Shown here: in pieces, positions 43,995 to 56,009 of the stretch
Layout: each line of letters starts with the position of its first letter
Position numbering within the stretch: the first letter of the stretch is position 1
Assembly: GCA_022410635.1 (NCBI GenBank)
Contig: JAJVDF010000258.1
Coordinates: 194,779-258,778, forward strand
DNA from: Tretioscincus oriximinensis
Lineage: Eukaryota; Chordata; Lepidosauria; Squamata; Gymnophthalmidae
Reading direction: 5' to 3'
Length of the DNA stretch: 64,000 bases
The notes under the pieces: model-generated
Seen by the model: only the letters and a program-made list of their open reading frames with translations
What the model was told of the DNA's origin: nothing
Databases searched by the model: none
Position numbers and translations under genes: made by a program

Positions 43995-46855
43995 AAACTT
44001 CTGCCTTGGTCATTAGAGATGCAGATTGTAATCCTTAAAGGTGGAATGGAAGCCAAATAAAAATGCCAAAGTGCACTGCTTAGTGACTATCAGGTGCCTC
44101 AATAAATAACTCTGANCTCCCTATGATTTTTGCAGCTAAGAAATAGATGACTTTTGTGTAGAGAATTTCCCTATTTCAGAAACATGATTGCTTCCATTTC
44201 CCTCCTTTGAGGCAGGGCTGCATTCTCAGCAGAAGTAATATAAATAATTGACATCCTGATGAGGCCCTATTTCATCCACTTGCTTCTAAGACCAGTGGAG
44301 CAAGTTTGTGGCAGGAGCACAGGGTTGGAACAGGGTGTGGCAGATTGAGGTGGGGAAACTGTTTTGGGACAGAAAAATAGAATTGGGCCTAACCATTTTT
44401 TTCATTTAAAAATAAGGCAAAATGTGGTTGCTGCAACAGATAAATGTGGCCTTGAATTAGAACTGCGATCATCCTTATTGTTGGTCATTTCGTTGCTGTC
44501 TTGTAGTAATTGTAGTCTATTTAGATCTATAAAGAATCTTGTTTGGTCCCAAATTTCACATTATTAATTTTGGTGGCAGGGACAAACTTCGGTAGGATCT
44601 TGCAGAAACTAATTTTTCTCTCCCCCATTTTAACTAAAAATGTGTTGCAACAAGTTCAGAAAAATGCAACAAGATGTTTTACGGTGCAAAAATCACACCT
44701 TTTGGATCTTCACACAAACATAGTAAAAATCTCTACGGATTTCATTAATTTTATAACCTGTAAAAACCTTTATATATTAGTAGCAACCATTGTAGAAATA
44801 ATCTTTCACTTATTTCTTCATGCTGTTATAAGCCATTACAGTTTCTCTAAATGTCAAGTATGAATATAAATTTTAAATACTGTTGTTTCAACCTCTCTTA
44901 TTTCTGATCAAATATTTATAGCTCTTGACCTGCAAAGTTTAAATGTTTTCCTCTTGCAGTGTATGTGAAAAGAACTTTTTCACCCATTTTGGTCTTAGTT
45001 CACTGATCTAACAAGCTGGTTTTAAGCTAAGGCTCAATTATTCTTCCTCTCTCTGTTAGGAATAATAAAACATAGTGGGTAAATCTAACTCTTTTATGTT
45101 CTTTGTGCTATGTAGAGATCAAAGCCCAATTGATTTGCATGAGAAAAGTTAATTGTAGAACTTATTGATCCATGTCACTCACATAGCAACAAAGGGGAAG
45201 ATTACTAGATCTCTGGAGACCTGATAAAGAAATAGGGATTTATGTTGAATTGTTTATTGAACAAGATTGTGGTCTGTTTCTTTTTTAGTTGATACATGAA
45301 GCCTTTCTCAAAGAATTGTCCTGAGCTCTAGAGTTAGTTGATTTACTTTGGATCGAATTTTAAGGCTTAACATCTGTTCTTAAAAATTGCAGGTAGATGA
45401 CTTTCTATTTGTTCTCTTTCCATTAGTTTTTATTTGGAGTTTTGGTCTTTTAAAGGGGATAGCAGTTAAGGGGATAGCAGTTAAGGAAAATCCAAATGCT
45501 TTTTAAAGTTGAAATAATTTGTGTCCTTGGTCTGCTGGTGTGATGTTTATTATCCTGTAAAGAAAAATGAAAGCATTTAAAAATTATTACTTTAAGACTT
45601 TTCCTCTTCTTATTGTGCTCATATGCACTCAGCTAATGAATCTTTAGCAATAGCTGAGTTTGGGTCCCAGTGTAAAAGGAGGTCCTCATTCCTCTATACA
45701 ATAAACAGTAAACTAATTGGCTGTCCCATGTTATGTGAGACTTGAGGTGAAATCAGATTTGAGGTTGACAGGTATGGGGCCTTCATGTACTTACTAGTAG
45801 CCTAGAGTAAACAATTCTGTAATTGTCTTCAGAGCCACTCCATCATGTGGCATGTGGTCAAAAGAGTTCTTAAAGACCATCAGAGAGGTGGATTACAGTT
45901 CTGGATTACCATGGCCTTTTCCAACCTTAGGTCTGGTTTCACTTCAAGCCACACCTCAAGTCTGAATCAGATTTGAATAATCCAGATTAGGAGGCTTCCG
46001 ATCTGAATAACCAGTATTGAAAACTAACAGCATACTATCATAAGTAAGTCTGTAAGAAGAGACATAGAGACACAGAGATTCAAGCCACAACAAGGGACTC
46101 AAAAGCTAGGAAATTCCATTTCATCAGAGGACAACTCAAATGAGCTTCAGGACTGGTGCAAGAGTTATACAGGCAGCATTGCCCTAGTATCTAGACCATT
46201 GTTCCAGTATCTGGACCTAATGAGCAGGATCATGACAAGATAAGTGCAAAAAAGCACATGGAAAAGACACTAGAGAATGTGAACCAGAAATTGTGGTGGT
46301 TTTACTCCCCCCAACATTACTGTTATTGTCACTGTCATCAAACAAAAAGATTAAGGGGCTGGATATTGCAAATGGCAGTACTGCATCATTATTTCTACAG
46401 ACTCATACAAAGACTTTAACTAGGCCACTTAACCTGAGATACAAGCAGATCTTTTATATTAATATGAACAAAATATATGAATGACTGAAAATTAAGTTTT
46501 ATGGTTTTCTTTTGCAAAATATAGAATACATGTTGTTACAGGAAAATAATACTTCACTTTTATAATATTGGAAAGACATTTTTTAATTATTGCTAAAGCA
46601 CTCAAACAAAACTTTTGTTTAGGAGAGGAAAAAAGTGCTTAAAAATTAAACCTATAGATTTAGAGTATTTACTAACGTTTTTTGCTCTATATTGTACTGG
46701 CTGAATTTTTAAAAAGAAGTAAAATAAATTGCTTCCTTTTCCCTTTACAACAAAGCTTTTATAGCACTAGAAATTGTGGCATTCCCAAGTTCTTTAACAA
46801 CACAGCTTGATATAACAAAGCAACTTTTTATTTAGCAACACGTACAAGGAGGGAG
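43995..46855. other. No gene recognised
   Basis: A tandem pair of the 15-base unit AAGGGGATAGCAGTT lies at about 45453-45483. The frame at 44543 has an LQQVQKNATRCF stretch faintly like the L2 C-terminal LQLVQNAAARLL, too weak to call. No other feature. Confidence 0.35.
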
Positions 46856-47050
46856 GAGTTGAAGAAAGCAGTTGCTAAAGTGAGACAACATTAATTGGAC
46901 AAAAGACTCACCAAGCCGTAAAGTGGGTGAGTGTTGCTGGCAGGATGGAAGATCCTGTGCCAGAGGGTCGTGTGAGGGGGACGGCGGGNTGCCGTACACC
47001 ATGGGGCCATGCCGATGGGCCCATGATGCACAGTGGCGTGGCTGGATGCA

Positions 47051-47367
47051 GGCACGGATAGTTCAGTTGCTTAGGAATTCGTCTCTCGCCTGGGAGATGG
47101 GGTTTCGAAGCCCTGTGTTGGAAGTGGGGAGGGGTGAGCACCTTCCACTTGCCTGTAGCTCTAGCCAACCCAGCTATTCGAAAGCATGAATTGCAAGAAA
47201 TTGCAACTGATTGCAAGTAGATACATGGGAACCACCATAGCCTGGTGGGGAAGATAGAATGTGAGCCTTTGGGCAAAATATATCCTTGTAAGCCTCTTTG
47301 AGTCCCTTTGAAAGGTGAGAAAAGCGGGGTATAAGAACTGAATTCTTCTTCTTCTTCTTCTTCTTCT
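47051..47367 (+). mobile_element. tRNA-derived SINE (Sauria-SINE-like) with (TTC)n tail
   Basis: The 5' tRNA-like head has an A-box-like 'TAGTTCAGTTGCTTAGG' and B-box-like 'GGTTTCGAAGCCC'. The middle 'GTAGCTCTAGCCAACCCAGC', 'TATTCGAAAGCATG' and 'GCAAGTAGATACATGGGAAC' parallels the body of Sauria-SINE as I remember it. The 3' part 'GTAAGCCTCTTTGAGTCCC' and 'AAAGCGGGGTATAAGAAC' differs from the Bov-B-type Sauria-SINE tail, and a (TTC)8 run follows at 47343-47367. RNA polymerase III would transcribe an active copy. Confidence 0.7.
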
Positions 47368-47610
47368 AATACAAGGACGCCTCACAGGGCTCGCGCTGCT
47401 GTTGCGAGCCAAAAGAAGCAAGTTCTCCCACCCACACTTCCCTTTGTCATGGCTAAGAGGCGGGTGTGCATCTTGGATTGCCAACATGGATAGGCTCACT
47501 GTTGGTATTAATTGATTCGCCTTTATAGGTGAAATGTTAGGTGCCACTTGGGGCAATGAGTGGCAAATTTGTCATCCAAGATGCTACGCCTCACTCTCCT
47601 TGTGTATCAG
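47368..47610. other. GC-richer flank of the SINE, unrecognised
   Basis: Together with 46900-47045 this forms a GC-rich surround into which the SINE inserted. 'GTGCATCTTGGATT' (about 47466) and 'ATCCAAGATGC' (about 47575) form an inverted pair. It may be an older transposon, but its ends are unclear. Confidence 0.3.
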
Positions 47611-47867
47611 CCNTGGCCTATTTTATTCCACTTAACTATTATTGAGTGATATGTGAAATCAAATATGGGTCAAATGGCATGAATACTATGACGTGTTATT
47701 CTAACCTGGTTTTACATGTTAATAATTGGTGAAAGGTATAACTTCAATAAATGGTGAATGATATTATGTTTAAGTATTGTGACCAGATCGTTATCGCCAG
47801 CAACATTTTAAGCAGGATCCAGATAATATTCAGTATTCTTCTGAGCCTCTTACAGGTTTTAAAATAC

Positions 47868-47985
47868 TGTGAAGTATTTATTTATCATTTATTTAGTGAT
47901 TTATATCCCACCCTTCACCATTGGTCCAAGAGCAAATAACAGAAGATTAGGAAATAAAAAATTCACATTCATAAAACATTTTAAA
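47868..47985 (-). mobile_element. Old L2-type LINE 3' end
   Basis: 'TATTTATTTATCATTTATTT' then 'TTATATCCCACCCTTCACCA' and 'CCAAGAGCAAATAACAGAAG' is the reverse complement of a decayed L2 terminus (A-tail first). It is comparable with 5697-5780. Confidence 0.5.
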
Positions 47986-48189
47986 AGATCCACATGTCTA
48001 TTCATGTGTGTGGTCCCAAGGGATTGTTATGTATATTGCTCAATATGGATATTGAGGATTNTTTTGTCCAACCATGTATAAGAGTATGACAAGTGTCATG
48101 TAGTTGGCAGAGAAAATCTATTTATAGCCAAATTGATGCTAAGCAGGACATGAAAATTATAGAGTAGCACTTTAATTAATCACAATTCC

Positions 48190-48302
48190 TTTNAAGATGG
48201 CTATCAGTATACTATTTTATCTGTTTTTATAACTATTTTATTGGGTCCCATTCTGGTGCCTTCAAATATAGGGTGGGAAATAAATATAAATTAAATAAAT
48301 AC
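48190..48302 (+). mobile_element. Old L2-type LINE 3' end
   Basis: T-rich sequence leads into 'TTGGGTCCCATTCTGGTGCC', 'ATAGGGTGGGAAATAAATAT' and an AAATAAATA tail, the layout of an L2 3' terminus on the plus strand. Confidence 0.5.
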
Positions 48303-48309
48303 AAGTATA

Positions 48310-50550
48310 TAATAATATACAACCATCATGAATTTATTTTTATACAATCCTTTTGAAGCCATTGAGGGTGGTAGACCATATTAGAAAGAATATAATGTTA
48401 GTGTTTTTTTCTGGAAAATGATTTGCAAAGTATTAAGCTATTTCAAGCTACGCTTGTTTTACTGAACTCTGGAACTATATTAATTAGCTGCAGTATTTCA
48501 CTGGCCTTCCTTTTGGTGGCTGCCAAATATGCAATGGCATAATAAATACTCTGACCTCAGAAAAATTGTTGAAAGTTTTTCNTTTAACGACCTCCGTTTC
48601 CAATTTACATAAAAGGAGAAACGCATGACGATGGTGCTGTAGACATTTGTAGCTCTTGCTTGCTAATGCTGATATTAAATAATAGTGTACATTTTCTGCT
48701 GTACTAATGCTATCATTACGTTTTTATAGTAGTTTCTTCAACTTTCCTTGCATTTTCTCAAAGATAATCACTGAAGTTAATAGGGCACCTTTCACAGTGG
48801 ATTATTCTTCAAGTTTTATTTGAAGCACTTAAAGAAAAACAAAAAATATTTCCAGCTATACAGATTAATTTATAAAATTTATCAGTATAGCCATGTAAAT
48901 ATGTAACTCTTATTTTATGTTGCAAACAATGCTGATTGTTGGAAGATGAGTAAGAAATCCATAGAGCATCTAGTTAACATTTGGACAGTCAGAACATTAG
49001 ATGAATCTCGTCAAGATGGAGATCTCTGGCTAAAGTGTATTTATATCCAGGGATTCCTTTGCTCCAAAAGATGGAATCAGGTCAAGCTATTGTTATAGGA
49101 TATATACAGGGCAAACACTGAGGCTGATTCAGAAGCTACAGTTATTCTGGCTGCCAATTTTCTTTTGAATCAGATTTTGAGAGATAGGCTCCATAAATCT
49201 CTGAACAGTTGAGACTTGGGTACTGAAAGAAAATGACCCAGAAAAAGGTCTTTCTTTCTTAACATTTATGTCCAAGNAATAGCATTTTTTCAGAATGTCG
49301 GCAAACATTTGAGTATGCTTTTCTTTGCTATTGCTACGTATGAAAATCNCACTGGGTCAGTATCTTGGGAACATTGAGCTTCAGTCTGTTTAAACAGTTA
49401 ATTAAATTGCACTACACTGAGGATAATAAATACTTGGATGTTGGTTGTAATTCTAGATTAGATTTGCATCATGTTTTATGTTGTCTATCATGTATAAAGC
49501 GTATTTGTGTGTAAACACTTTCTACAATATTTGCCTTTACTGAAATTCCCTTTGCCCTCTCAAATTGTTATGCTATTAGCTTCACTATAAAAATGAACAT
49601 AGGGTGGTGGTGGTGGGAGCAAAGCTGTTGTTTCTTTAGATTTGGCAGCATCTGCATGGTTCTTTCAGGCTGTACCAAATGTGTGTGCAATATACTGACT
49701 CAACTTGCCAAGTGCGTTCCATGGAAGTGCTACAGAGGAGATCGCTGTGAAGTTGTTTCTCAATACCAGCCACTGTGTTCCATTCCAACTACTGCTATGC
49801 ATAAAAGTGGCCGTTTTTGGAGATAGTTACGTGGAACGTGGTGACATTTTTCTAAGATCCAGGTCTAGTCCACATCAGGACCATTTCTAGGAGCATCACA
49901 AAACTTCCTGGCTTGCATCTCTGAAGGAAGGACAGGCAAGGAAACCATTGAGAAGAAGTTGCTTGTGCATTCCATAGCACTTTGCCTTGTTTCTGGCCTG
50001 ATGCTACATAGTCCATTACCAATGGCAAACTGCTTTCTGAGCACCACTGTAGCAATGATGCTGAATAGCAAAAGCAGTTGAACTAATCTTTCATCCTTTC
50101 CCCCTGATAAAACAGCAAATAGCAGTGAAGCATATTGTCTATTGGTCACACTGATCAGTTGTGCTTATACATTTTAAAGAGATTTCTGTCTGTTATTGAT
50201 TATTTTAATCCTGATATACAGCCATCCACTGTAAAGCAACAACAACCCTGACTAAAATGTACCCCTTAGCAAATTGCTATGGCTGTTATTTCAAGCTGTT
50301 GCTCTTATTATTTAAATTTAATTATTGCTAATGTGCTTGTGTTCTCATGTCTCATTACATTGGCTCAAAGTTGGTTTACAAGCGGAACACACAATTACGG
50401 TATTAGTAACAAAGAAGTGGACTGCTTGATTGGACTAGAGACAAACTTGTCCCATGTACTGATTTTTTCCTTTATCAAATAATTGAGTCTAATTGTTTGG
50501 AGTGAAGTGGAAATAGCTTTAGAATTTTCTTTTTCTTGTGGAAGATTGCT
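48310..50550. other. No gene recognised
   Basis: A block at about 49590-50160 has overlapping frames on both strands (77, 94 and 67 codons) without recognisable domains, possibly an unidentified repeat. The rest is AT-rich and featureless to me. Confidence 0.35.
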
Positions 50551-50559
50551 GTAATCTTA

Positions 50560-50827
50560 ACTAACATTGTTTGTAACAGTTCCTCCGTTCAGGTAATTGG
50601 CATAATCTAAAAGAATAATCCAGTTTCATTTCACCCTTTCTGGTCAGTCTCAGATGTATTTCCTTTGGTGACCCTTTTCCTGGAAAAAAGGCAAGTGGAG
50701 CAACAAAACGACTTTGATAGATTTGGATATCATCAGCATACTGATGGTACTTCACTTCAAAACTNCCTATGAACTCACCCAAAAGCTTCACATAGATATT
50801 AAGAATATGGGAGACAAGATTAAGGCT
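50560..50827 (-). pseudogene. L2-type reverse transcriptase fragment
   Basis: The minus frame reads MKLLGEFIXSFEVKYHQYAD followed by DIQIYQ, directly comparable with MKPLGEVIRRFGVGCHQYAD followed by DTQLYL in the L2 at 22490-22540. It therefore holds the catalytic YADD. Similarity fades downstream of the YADD block, and the fragment is cut at 50827 by family A copy 5. The same LINE seems to resume at about 51240. Confidence 0.75.
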
Positions 50828-51110
50828 ATATCCTCACCTGTCCATTTCCTCTACTTTGCAAATGCTTTTTAAAAAAATGCATTGGCCATCTGTACTTATT
50901 TTACTTGCTGTTCAGCTGCTGCCTCATTTGAATGAGGAACCCCAGAAGGCACTGCTGTGCCTTCCTAATTATAATCCCCAGAATTCCCTGCAACCCTGCC
51001 TACTGTTCTCAGGCAGTCCCTGTGCTCCAAGAGCCAATGAAATTTTTACATTTGCATAAAAGTAGTTCCAGAGAGATTCTTCTTTGAGACTTTAAAACAG
51101 AGTCCCTGTC
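50828..51110 (-). repeat. Family A interspersed repeat, copy 5
   Basis: It begins 'GGCTATATCCTCACCTGTCC', then 'AAATGCATTGGCCATCTGTA', 'CCAGAAGGCACTGCTGTGCC', 'CCCAGAATTCCCTGCAACCC' and 'TTTGCATAAAAGTAGTTCCA'. All are in the same order as copy 1 (1012-1290). It separates two minus-strand L2 RT pieces and so entered a pre-existing L2. The far boundary could lie anywhere up to about 51235. Confidence 0.75.
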
Positions 51111-51239
51111 TACACTGAGTCTTACTCTGGGCAAAGTCTCAGACACTTGTGGAAATCGCAAGTTATGAGGAGGCTGTTTACTGTGCTAAGATCTTAGAGT
51201 GCATGGAAAGCTGTACATGCGTGGGACCATGGGTCAGAA

Positions 51240-51530
51240 GGAAGGTTAACTAGGCTTCAAAGTGCAGGAAATAAAATGTGGGGATCACCACCTTCTCCAA
51301 CACATTGCTCAAGAAGGAGATATTAGTTACAGGGAGGCAGTCATTTAATGTCTCTGGATCTAGGGAGGGCCACCTAAGGTTCCTTCAAAGCTGATGGCAT
51401 CTTCAAAGCTGCTTGCACCACATAAACGATAGAGGCATTTATCACTTCCTGAAACACCCAGTCATACACCCACTCACCCTTCGACTAGCTTTTATTAGCT
51501 ACGAAGGACAATATCATCTAAGTCAGGAGA
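51240..51530 (-). pseudogene. L2-type LINE fragment (early RT region)
   Basis: 'CACCACCTTCTCCAACACAT' through 'TTAATGTCTCTGGATCTAGG' follows the reverse strand of the L2 at 22918-23010 ('CACCACCCTCTCCAAGACCT' through 'GACCTCCGGATCCAGG'), the region encoding NYRPVANIP...KVLERVV. It is decayed beyond translation. Confidence 0.65.
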
Positions 51531-51532
51531 TA

Positions 51533-51612
51533 GCAAGTGCTTGAAGGCAGTAATGTGCTAGATGGAAGCCAATAAATTGAAAATGAATCCAGACAAGATT
51601 GAAGTGTTGTGT
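51533..51612 (+). pseudogene. L2-type fragment in opposite orientation
   Basis: The plus strand encodes LKAVMCxMEANKLKMNPDKI followed by EVLC. This is the L2 segment CLEAIKGWMGSNKLRLNPDX followed by TEVLL, which follows the YADD region by some 30 residues. It lies head to head with the minus-strand piece at 51240-51530, so either two copies or an inversion is involved. Confidence 0.65.
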
Positions 51613-51649
51613 GTTATGAGATCTTGTGTCCATGCAGAAATGTCATCTC

Positions 51650-54600
51650 CTACACATAGTTTCCTATAAAGTCTATTCCTGACATTGATCCCCTTTCTCC
51701 TGTTTGTCTCCAAGTGTTACAAGCCCCCTTGCTGGGCTTTCTACTAAGACTTTCTACTAGTTCTCTGAAATAAACTAAAGGACTCTTGTTATCCAGCCAA
51801 AAAAACCAATTTCTGAGAACATCTGACTTAGTACTTTAGATGTTTATAGATATTCCAATAAAAGGTTTGTATCCGTTCCCAGACACAACAGTCAAATACT
51901 CATGAATTCCTACTGTCCTGTTCTGCTGTGAAAAGATAGAAACAGAGGGATCAGATGCTTTTCTTACTGCAAAACATGTGCTATTCCATCAACACACAAT
52001 TAGGCAAATAGGTTAGATCTGCTGCTTCCAGTGACTTGTCTGATCAGGGCCTGCATTTCATGATTATTATTGTCATATCTTATTGTTAGGTATTTAATTT
52101 AATACACATTTTAAAGCAAGATTTTATAATCCATAAATATTGTTTTCTAGAATAATTGTTTTCTTTCTCCCAACTTTAAATACTGTTTCAATGAACTGTA
52201 ACATTTTAAATGTTTTTGTCCTTGGTTTAAACGTTTACTTTAATAAACTACTTTTAGGGTTCTTTAAAAAAAAAGAACTGGCATATTAATGTTTTAAATA
52301 AATAAATAAATCTAAATCATATCAGATTTCACGCACCAAGATAGTTTTTTAAACAAGAACAGCAAATATTGTTGGATCGGAGATAAATAACTTCAGCTTA
52401 TTCTCTTCTTCCTTTTCCTTGCTATTTTTCAAAGCAATAACATTTAAATTGCTAAAACAGAAAAGAAAGTTAGAAAATACTATATACAGATTGGTATACT
52501 CAATCCTCTGGAGTATTGTCTGCTTATTTCACTGATTGTGATATTTCTGACACCAAGAAGAGAATACATAGGAAAGGTTTGCTACTAGTACAGATTCAAA
52601 GGATTCAGGGCATCCATTCATCATTGCAAGAGAGGAAATAGATGAAAACACATAATGCCAGGTTGAGTTATCATCTGTACTTCCATACAATGTCTCAGCT
52701 TTAGTCCTATGTGTCACTTATTCCTGTGATCCTGTGTGACTCATCAGAAAGTATAACCAAAAGTCATTCAAGGACATTCGAACATCCCAGAATTTGCACA
52801 GAATTTTTTTTGGGTTTTACAGCAAGACAAGCTTTTGGAAGAGAAAAGCCTGATAGTTTCTCAAGAGAAAAAATAAATAAGGTTTTAGTGTTTATATGGG
52901 AACTAATGTAAGAATTTTTTTTTGCTTACTGTTTACCAGCATCACAACTTTTAAGGGGGGAGGGGAAGCTAACCTTCCGCATATTTAGCTTGATGTCATA
53001 ATCCCCGAGTTCAGCAATAACCCACAAGAAGCTATAATGCTGTTAGGTTTTATTCAAGTTTAGGTATCTTCAGGATGTACCATTGCCAGAAGCACACTAT
53101 ATGGAAAGCCGTGAAGGCCAAACATGACCTTCTTAAGCTTGGCACATTGATTTTGTGTTCTGGAGTTTGTGAAATGTAATACTGTGTGTGAATAGAAATA
53201 GAAAATTGGGGAGATGTGTCATTTCAAACCTTACTTGGAAAATACTGATTCCTTAGAGCTGTCCATGGTACTNTGTCATGTAATCTCTTTTGCCATGTCA
53301 TTTATTTAAGACATCTATGGTAGAAAAACAAAACTGATTAAANAGTCTACCATAGGCACACTGAAATCAGGCCTAGAGGATTGCTCTAGCTGGTTAGAGA
53401 ATGATATGGCTGCTGTAATCCTGCAATCATTAATACATTTCCTAGAGTAGATATAGAAATGAGCGTCTGCAGTTTTACCTATATTCAGAAACTATATAGA
53501 TAAAGAAACATGCTTTGTGTGTGTGGAAGGGCATGAGCACATGAGATTTTTCCTTCCTGGATGGTTTGATCTTCAAGACATCTCAGTTATATGGAACAGT
53601 AGAGCTTCCATTATCCTCCTGGGACCCACCTCAGTTGTTCCAAATTTCTTGGTTTGCTGATGTTCTCCAGCATCCTGCAACCCTGGGTTGTGGTCAATGT
53701 GCGAGATTTGTGTTCTCAAGGGAAGATGTGAGCCAGTCAGAAATGCCTGTTTTCCTAGCACTGAACTGATTTTTAAGGCAATTATAAACAGATGAGTGAT
53801 TGGGGTATCTTGATTTTAAAAACCCTTCCACCTTTTACCCCATTGTGTGCTCATGGTCATAGACCTATTCCTACTGACATATGTCTCTTGATTAGTTAGA
53901 GAAGTATAAATGTTGAAAAAAGATTCTGCGTTTGTTCCTCATATAAAGTTGATACCAAAAGGTATTTTTCTTTTTATTGCCTGATATTCAAGGNAAGTTA
54001 CAGATCATATCAGTGTAGAGAAGGAAAGCCTAACATTTCTTCTGTAGTTTGATGAGACAAAGAGGGCATAAAAATGCAGTTTTAAAAATACATGCAGAAC
54101 TAAGGCCTGAATCATAAATTGCCCTGCTCATGTAGAGATTTTGGTCCACATTTCCGAGACATTTATTTCTTTCACAGCATGCCAAGTTCTCAGCTCATCA
54201 GTCCACAAAGGACAGTGTGCTGTGGCTGTCATGAGTTCAGAGTATGTGTGAATTAGAAATAGACAGGGAAGTGTTTGCTTTTTAATGTCATTGTGATCTT
54301 TTTTTAAAAAAAAAAACAAAACTGCACTTTCTCAATCATCCACCCAGTCATTTGATTCAAAGTTCCACTGGCTGTAGTCCTGCCAGGAATGGAGGGAGAA
54401 TTTGAATCATACTGTACACTGTGACCCAATATGGGAGTTCCAAATGAAATAAAGATACAAATGTTATAAATGAATGAAATTAATTGAATTGAATTGATTG
54501 AATGAATGAATGCAACTATAAATATTTTGGAGAATCAATACTGTACTAGGCATTCATATCAGTGTTAACCATTGGTGATTTTTTTTATCTTTTCCTCTTT

Positions 54601-55010
54601 CAGAAAATGTCCAAGAACACATAGATTTCTTTTTAATGTATTGATGTTAGAAAGGAGTTGGATGTCACTGTATGAAAATACTATTGGTGCCAAACACAAG
54701 AATAAGATGCTGACAGGACTGGCACTCTGTTAACTTCATTAAAATAACAGAAAACTAGCAATAAGGGTAAACTCTGATGCAAAATTAGAAATTGTCAGTT
54801 TCATCATCTAACCTATTACTCTACCACTGGGAAAGGAGATGCAATTGTTTCCTTTCTTAGCCAATTTGTTCCAAGGGCACACAAAGGAGACCCATCCTCC
54901 TTCAATAAATGTAGCCCTACGCAATGTATCATTTATGCATATACTTCCATAATAGATTGGGACTCAAATTTCTTATATATCATGGGAATGGTTGCAGAGC
55001 AAACTGCTTG
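51650..55010. other. No gene recognised
   Basis: A short (TGAA)n-like patch lies at about 54466-54513 and an AAATAAATAAATAAAT tail at about 52290-52310, the latter possibly an eroded LINE or SINE tail. Open frames of 60-70 codons have no domain content. Confidence 0.4.
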
Positions 55011-55014
55011 CAAA

Positions 55015-56000
55015 GTATGAGGAGCTTTGGTGGATCAGATCACAATCCACCTATTCCAACATCCTGCTTTACACGGTGGCTCACCAGTTACTTCTGGGCA
55101 TTCTTAAGCAAAAGACAATAGCAAAACCTTCACCTGCTTTGAATTCCTTACAAATGGCCTTTAGAGGAATTCTGTCTGTCTCTCCAATCTAAAACAACCC
55201 CTAGGTAATTTTTTTATAACTATTGATAGACATGTCTTCCATTAATTTGTTTTACCCTTTTTTTAAAGCTATCCAGGTTGGTAATAAATTATATACAGTA
55301 TATAGATGACCTTCTAGGTGAAAAAAGTATCTTTCCTGGTCATAACTGTTCTAGCCATCAGCTTCATAGAGCACCCCTGGTAGTAGTGTTATGTAAAATA
55401 AAAATGCTTAGGATATAATAGAACATATTTAAAGCCATATTTATTAAATGTTTTGGGTCTAGCATGTTTAAATCTGAGTTATGCAATCTTTGAATACAAT
55501 TTTCCAACTATCTCAGAATTCATTTTAGAATAGTACCATTTAGCCTTCATTCAATCAATTTTCTTGGTGGAGAGATATGGAGAACTTTATCAAATCCCTT
55601 GCTAAGTTATAGGTAAATAACATTTGCTGCTTTCTTGTGCTCAGCTAAAAAAATAACTGAGTCAAAAGAAGAAAAGAATAGTTTCAAGGAACTTATTTCT
55701 AGTAAATCCATGCTAGCTTCACCTTCTGGCAGTCACTATATTGCTTTTCGTTTTATTATTTGCTTTGAATTCTTCTGGGGCATCCATGTTAGACTGATTA
55801 GCCGGTAATTCTCTGAATTTTTATTTTTACCAGTTTTGAAGGTACTACAACCTGTGTATTCATCCAGTTATTCAGCACTATGAATATTTCTAAGGATTTA
55901 TGCATTATTCCAACAGATTCATCAGTGACGATCCTTCAGAATCTAAGATATAATTTTCCTTACTCAGGAGACTTGAACTCCCTCGAGGAATAAATAAATA
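55015..56000 (-). pseudogene. Old CR1-type LINE, RT to 3' end
   Basis: On the minus strand, 3' UTR sequence lies at 55015-55200 (compare 8062-8153 and 8576-8700). The ORF2 C-terminus follows at about 55345-55400 (NTTTRGALYEADG against NTRTRGHSLKLMG). A motif A-like GFDKVLHISPPRKL (intact form AFDKVxHQRLLRKL) is at about 55560-55600. A QHGF-like stretch is near 55710 and TFKTGKNKNSENYRLIS (intact IFKKG...NYRPVS) at about 55790-55850. The blocks come in the right order across nearly 1 kb. Many stops and shifts mark it as ancient. Confidence 0.7.
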
Positions 56001-56009
56001 GATTTATTA

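Noticed and set aside
47051..47125. Possible tRNA gene (A- and B-box-like motifs)
   Set aside because: It does not fold into a full cloverleaf by eye, and it is followed by a SINE body and (TTC)n tail shared with 62186; it is a SINE head.
46908..47276. 122-codon minus-strand frame
   Set aside because: It overlaps the SINE head and its GC-rich flank; antisense of a repeat.
49590..50160. Possible exon cluster (frames on both strands)
   Set aside because: No conserved motif, and the frames overlap in conflicting directions; more likely an unidentified repeat.
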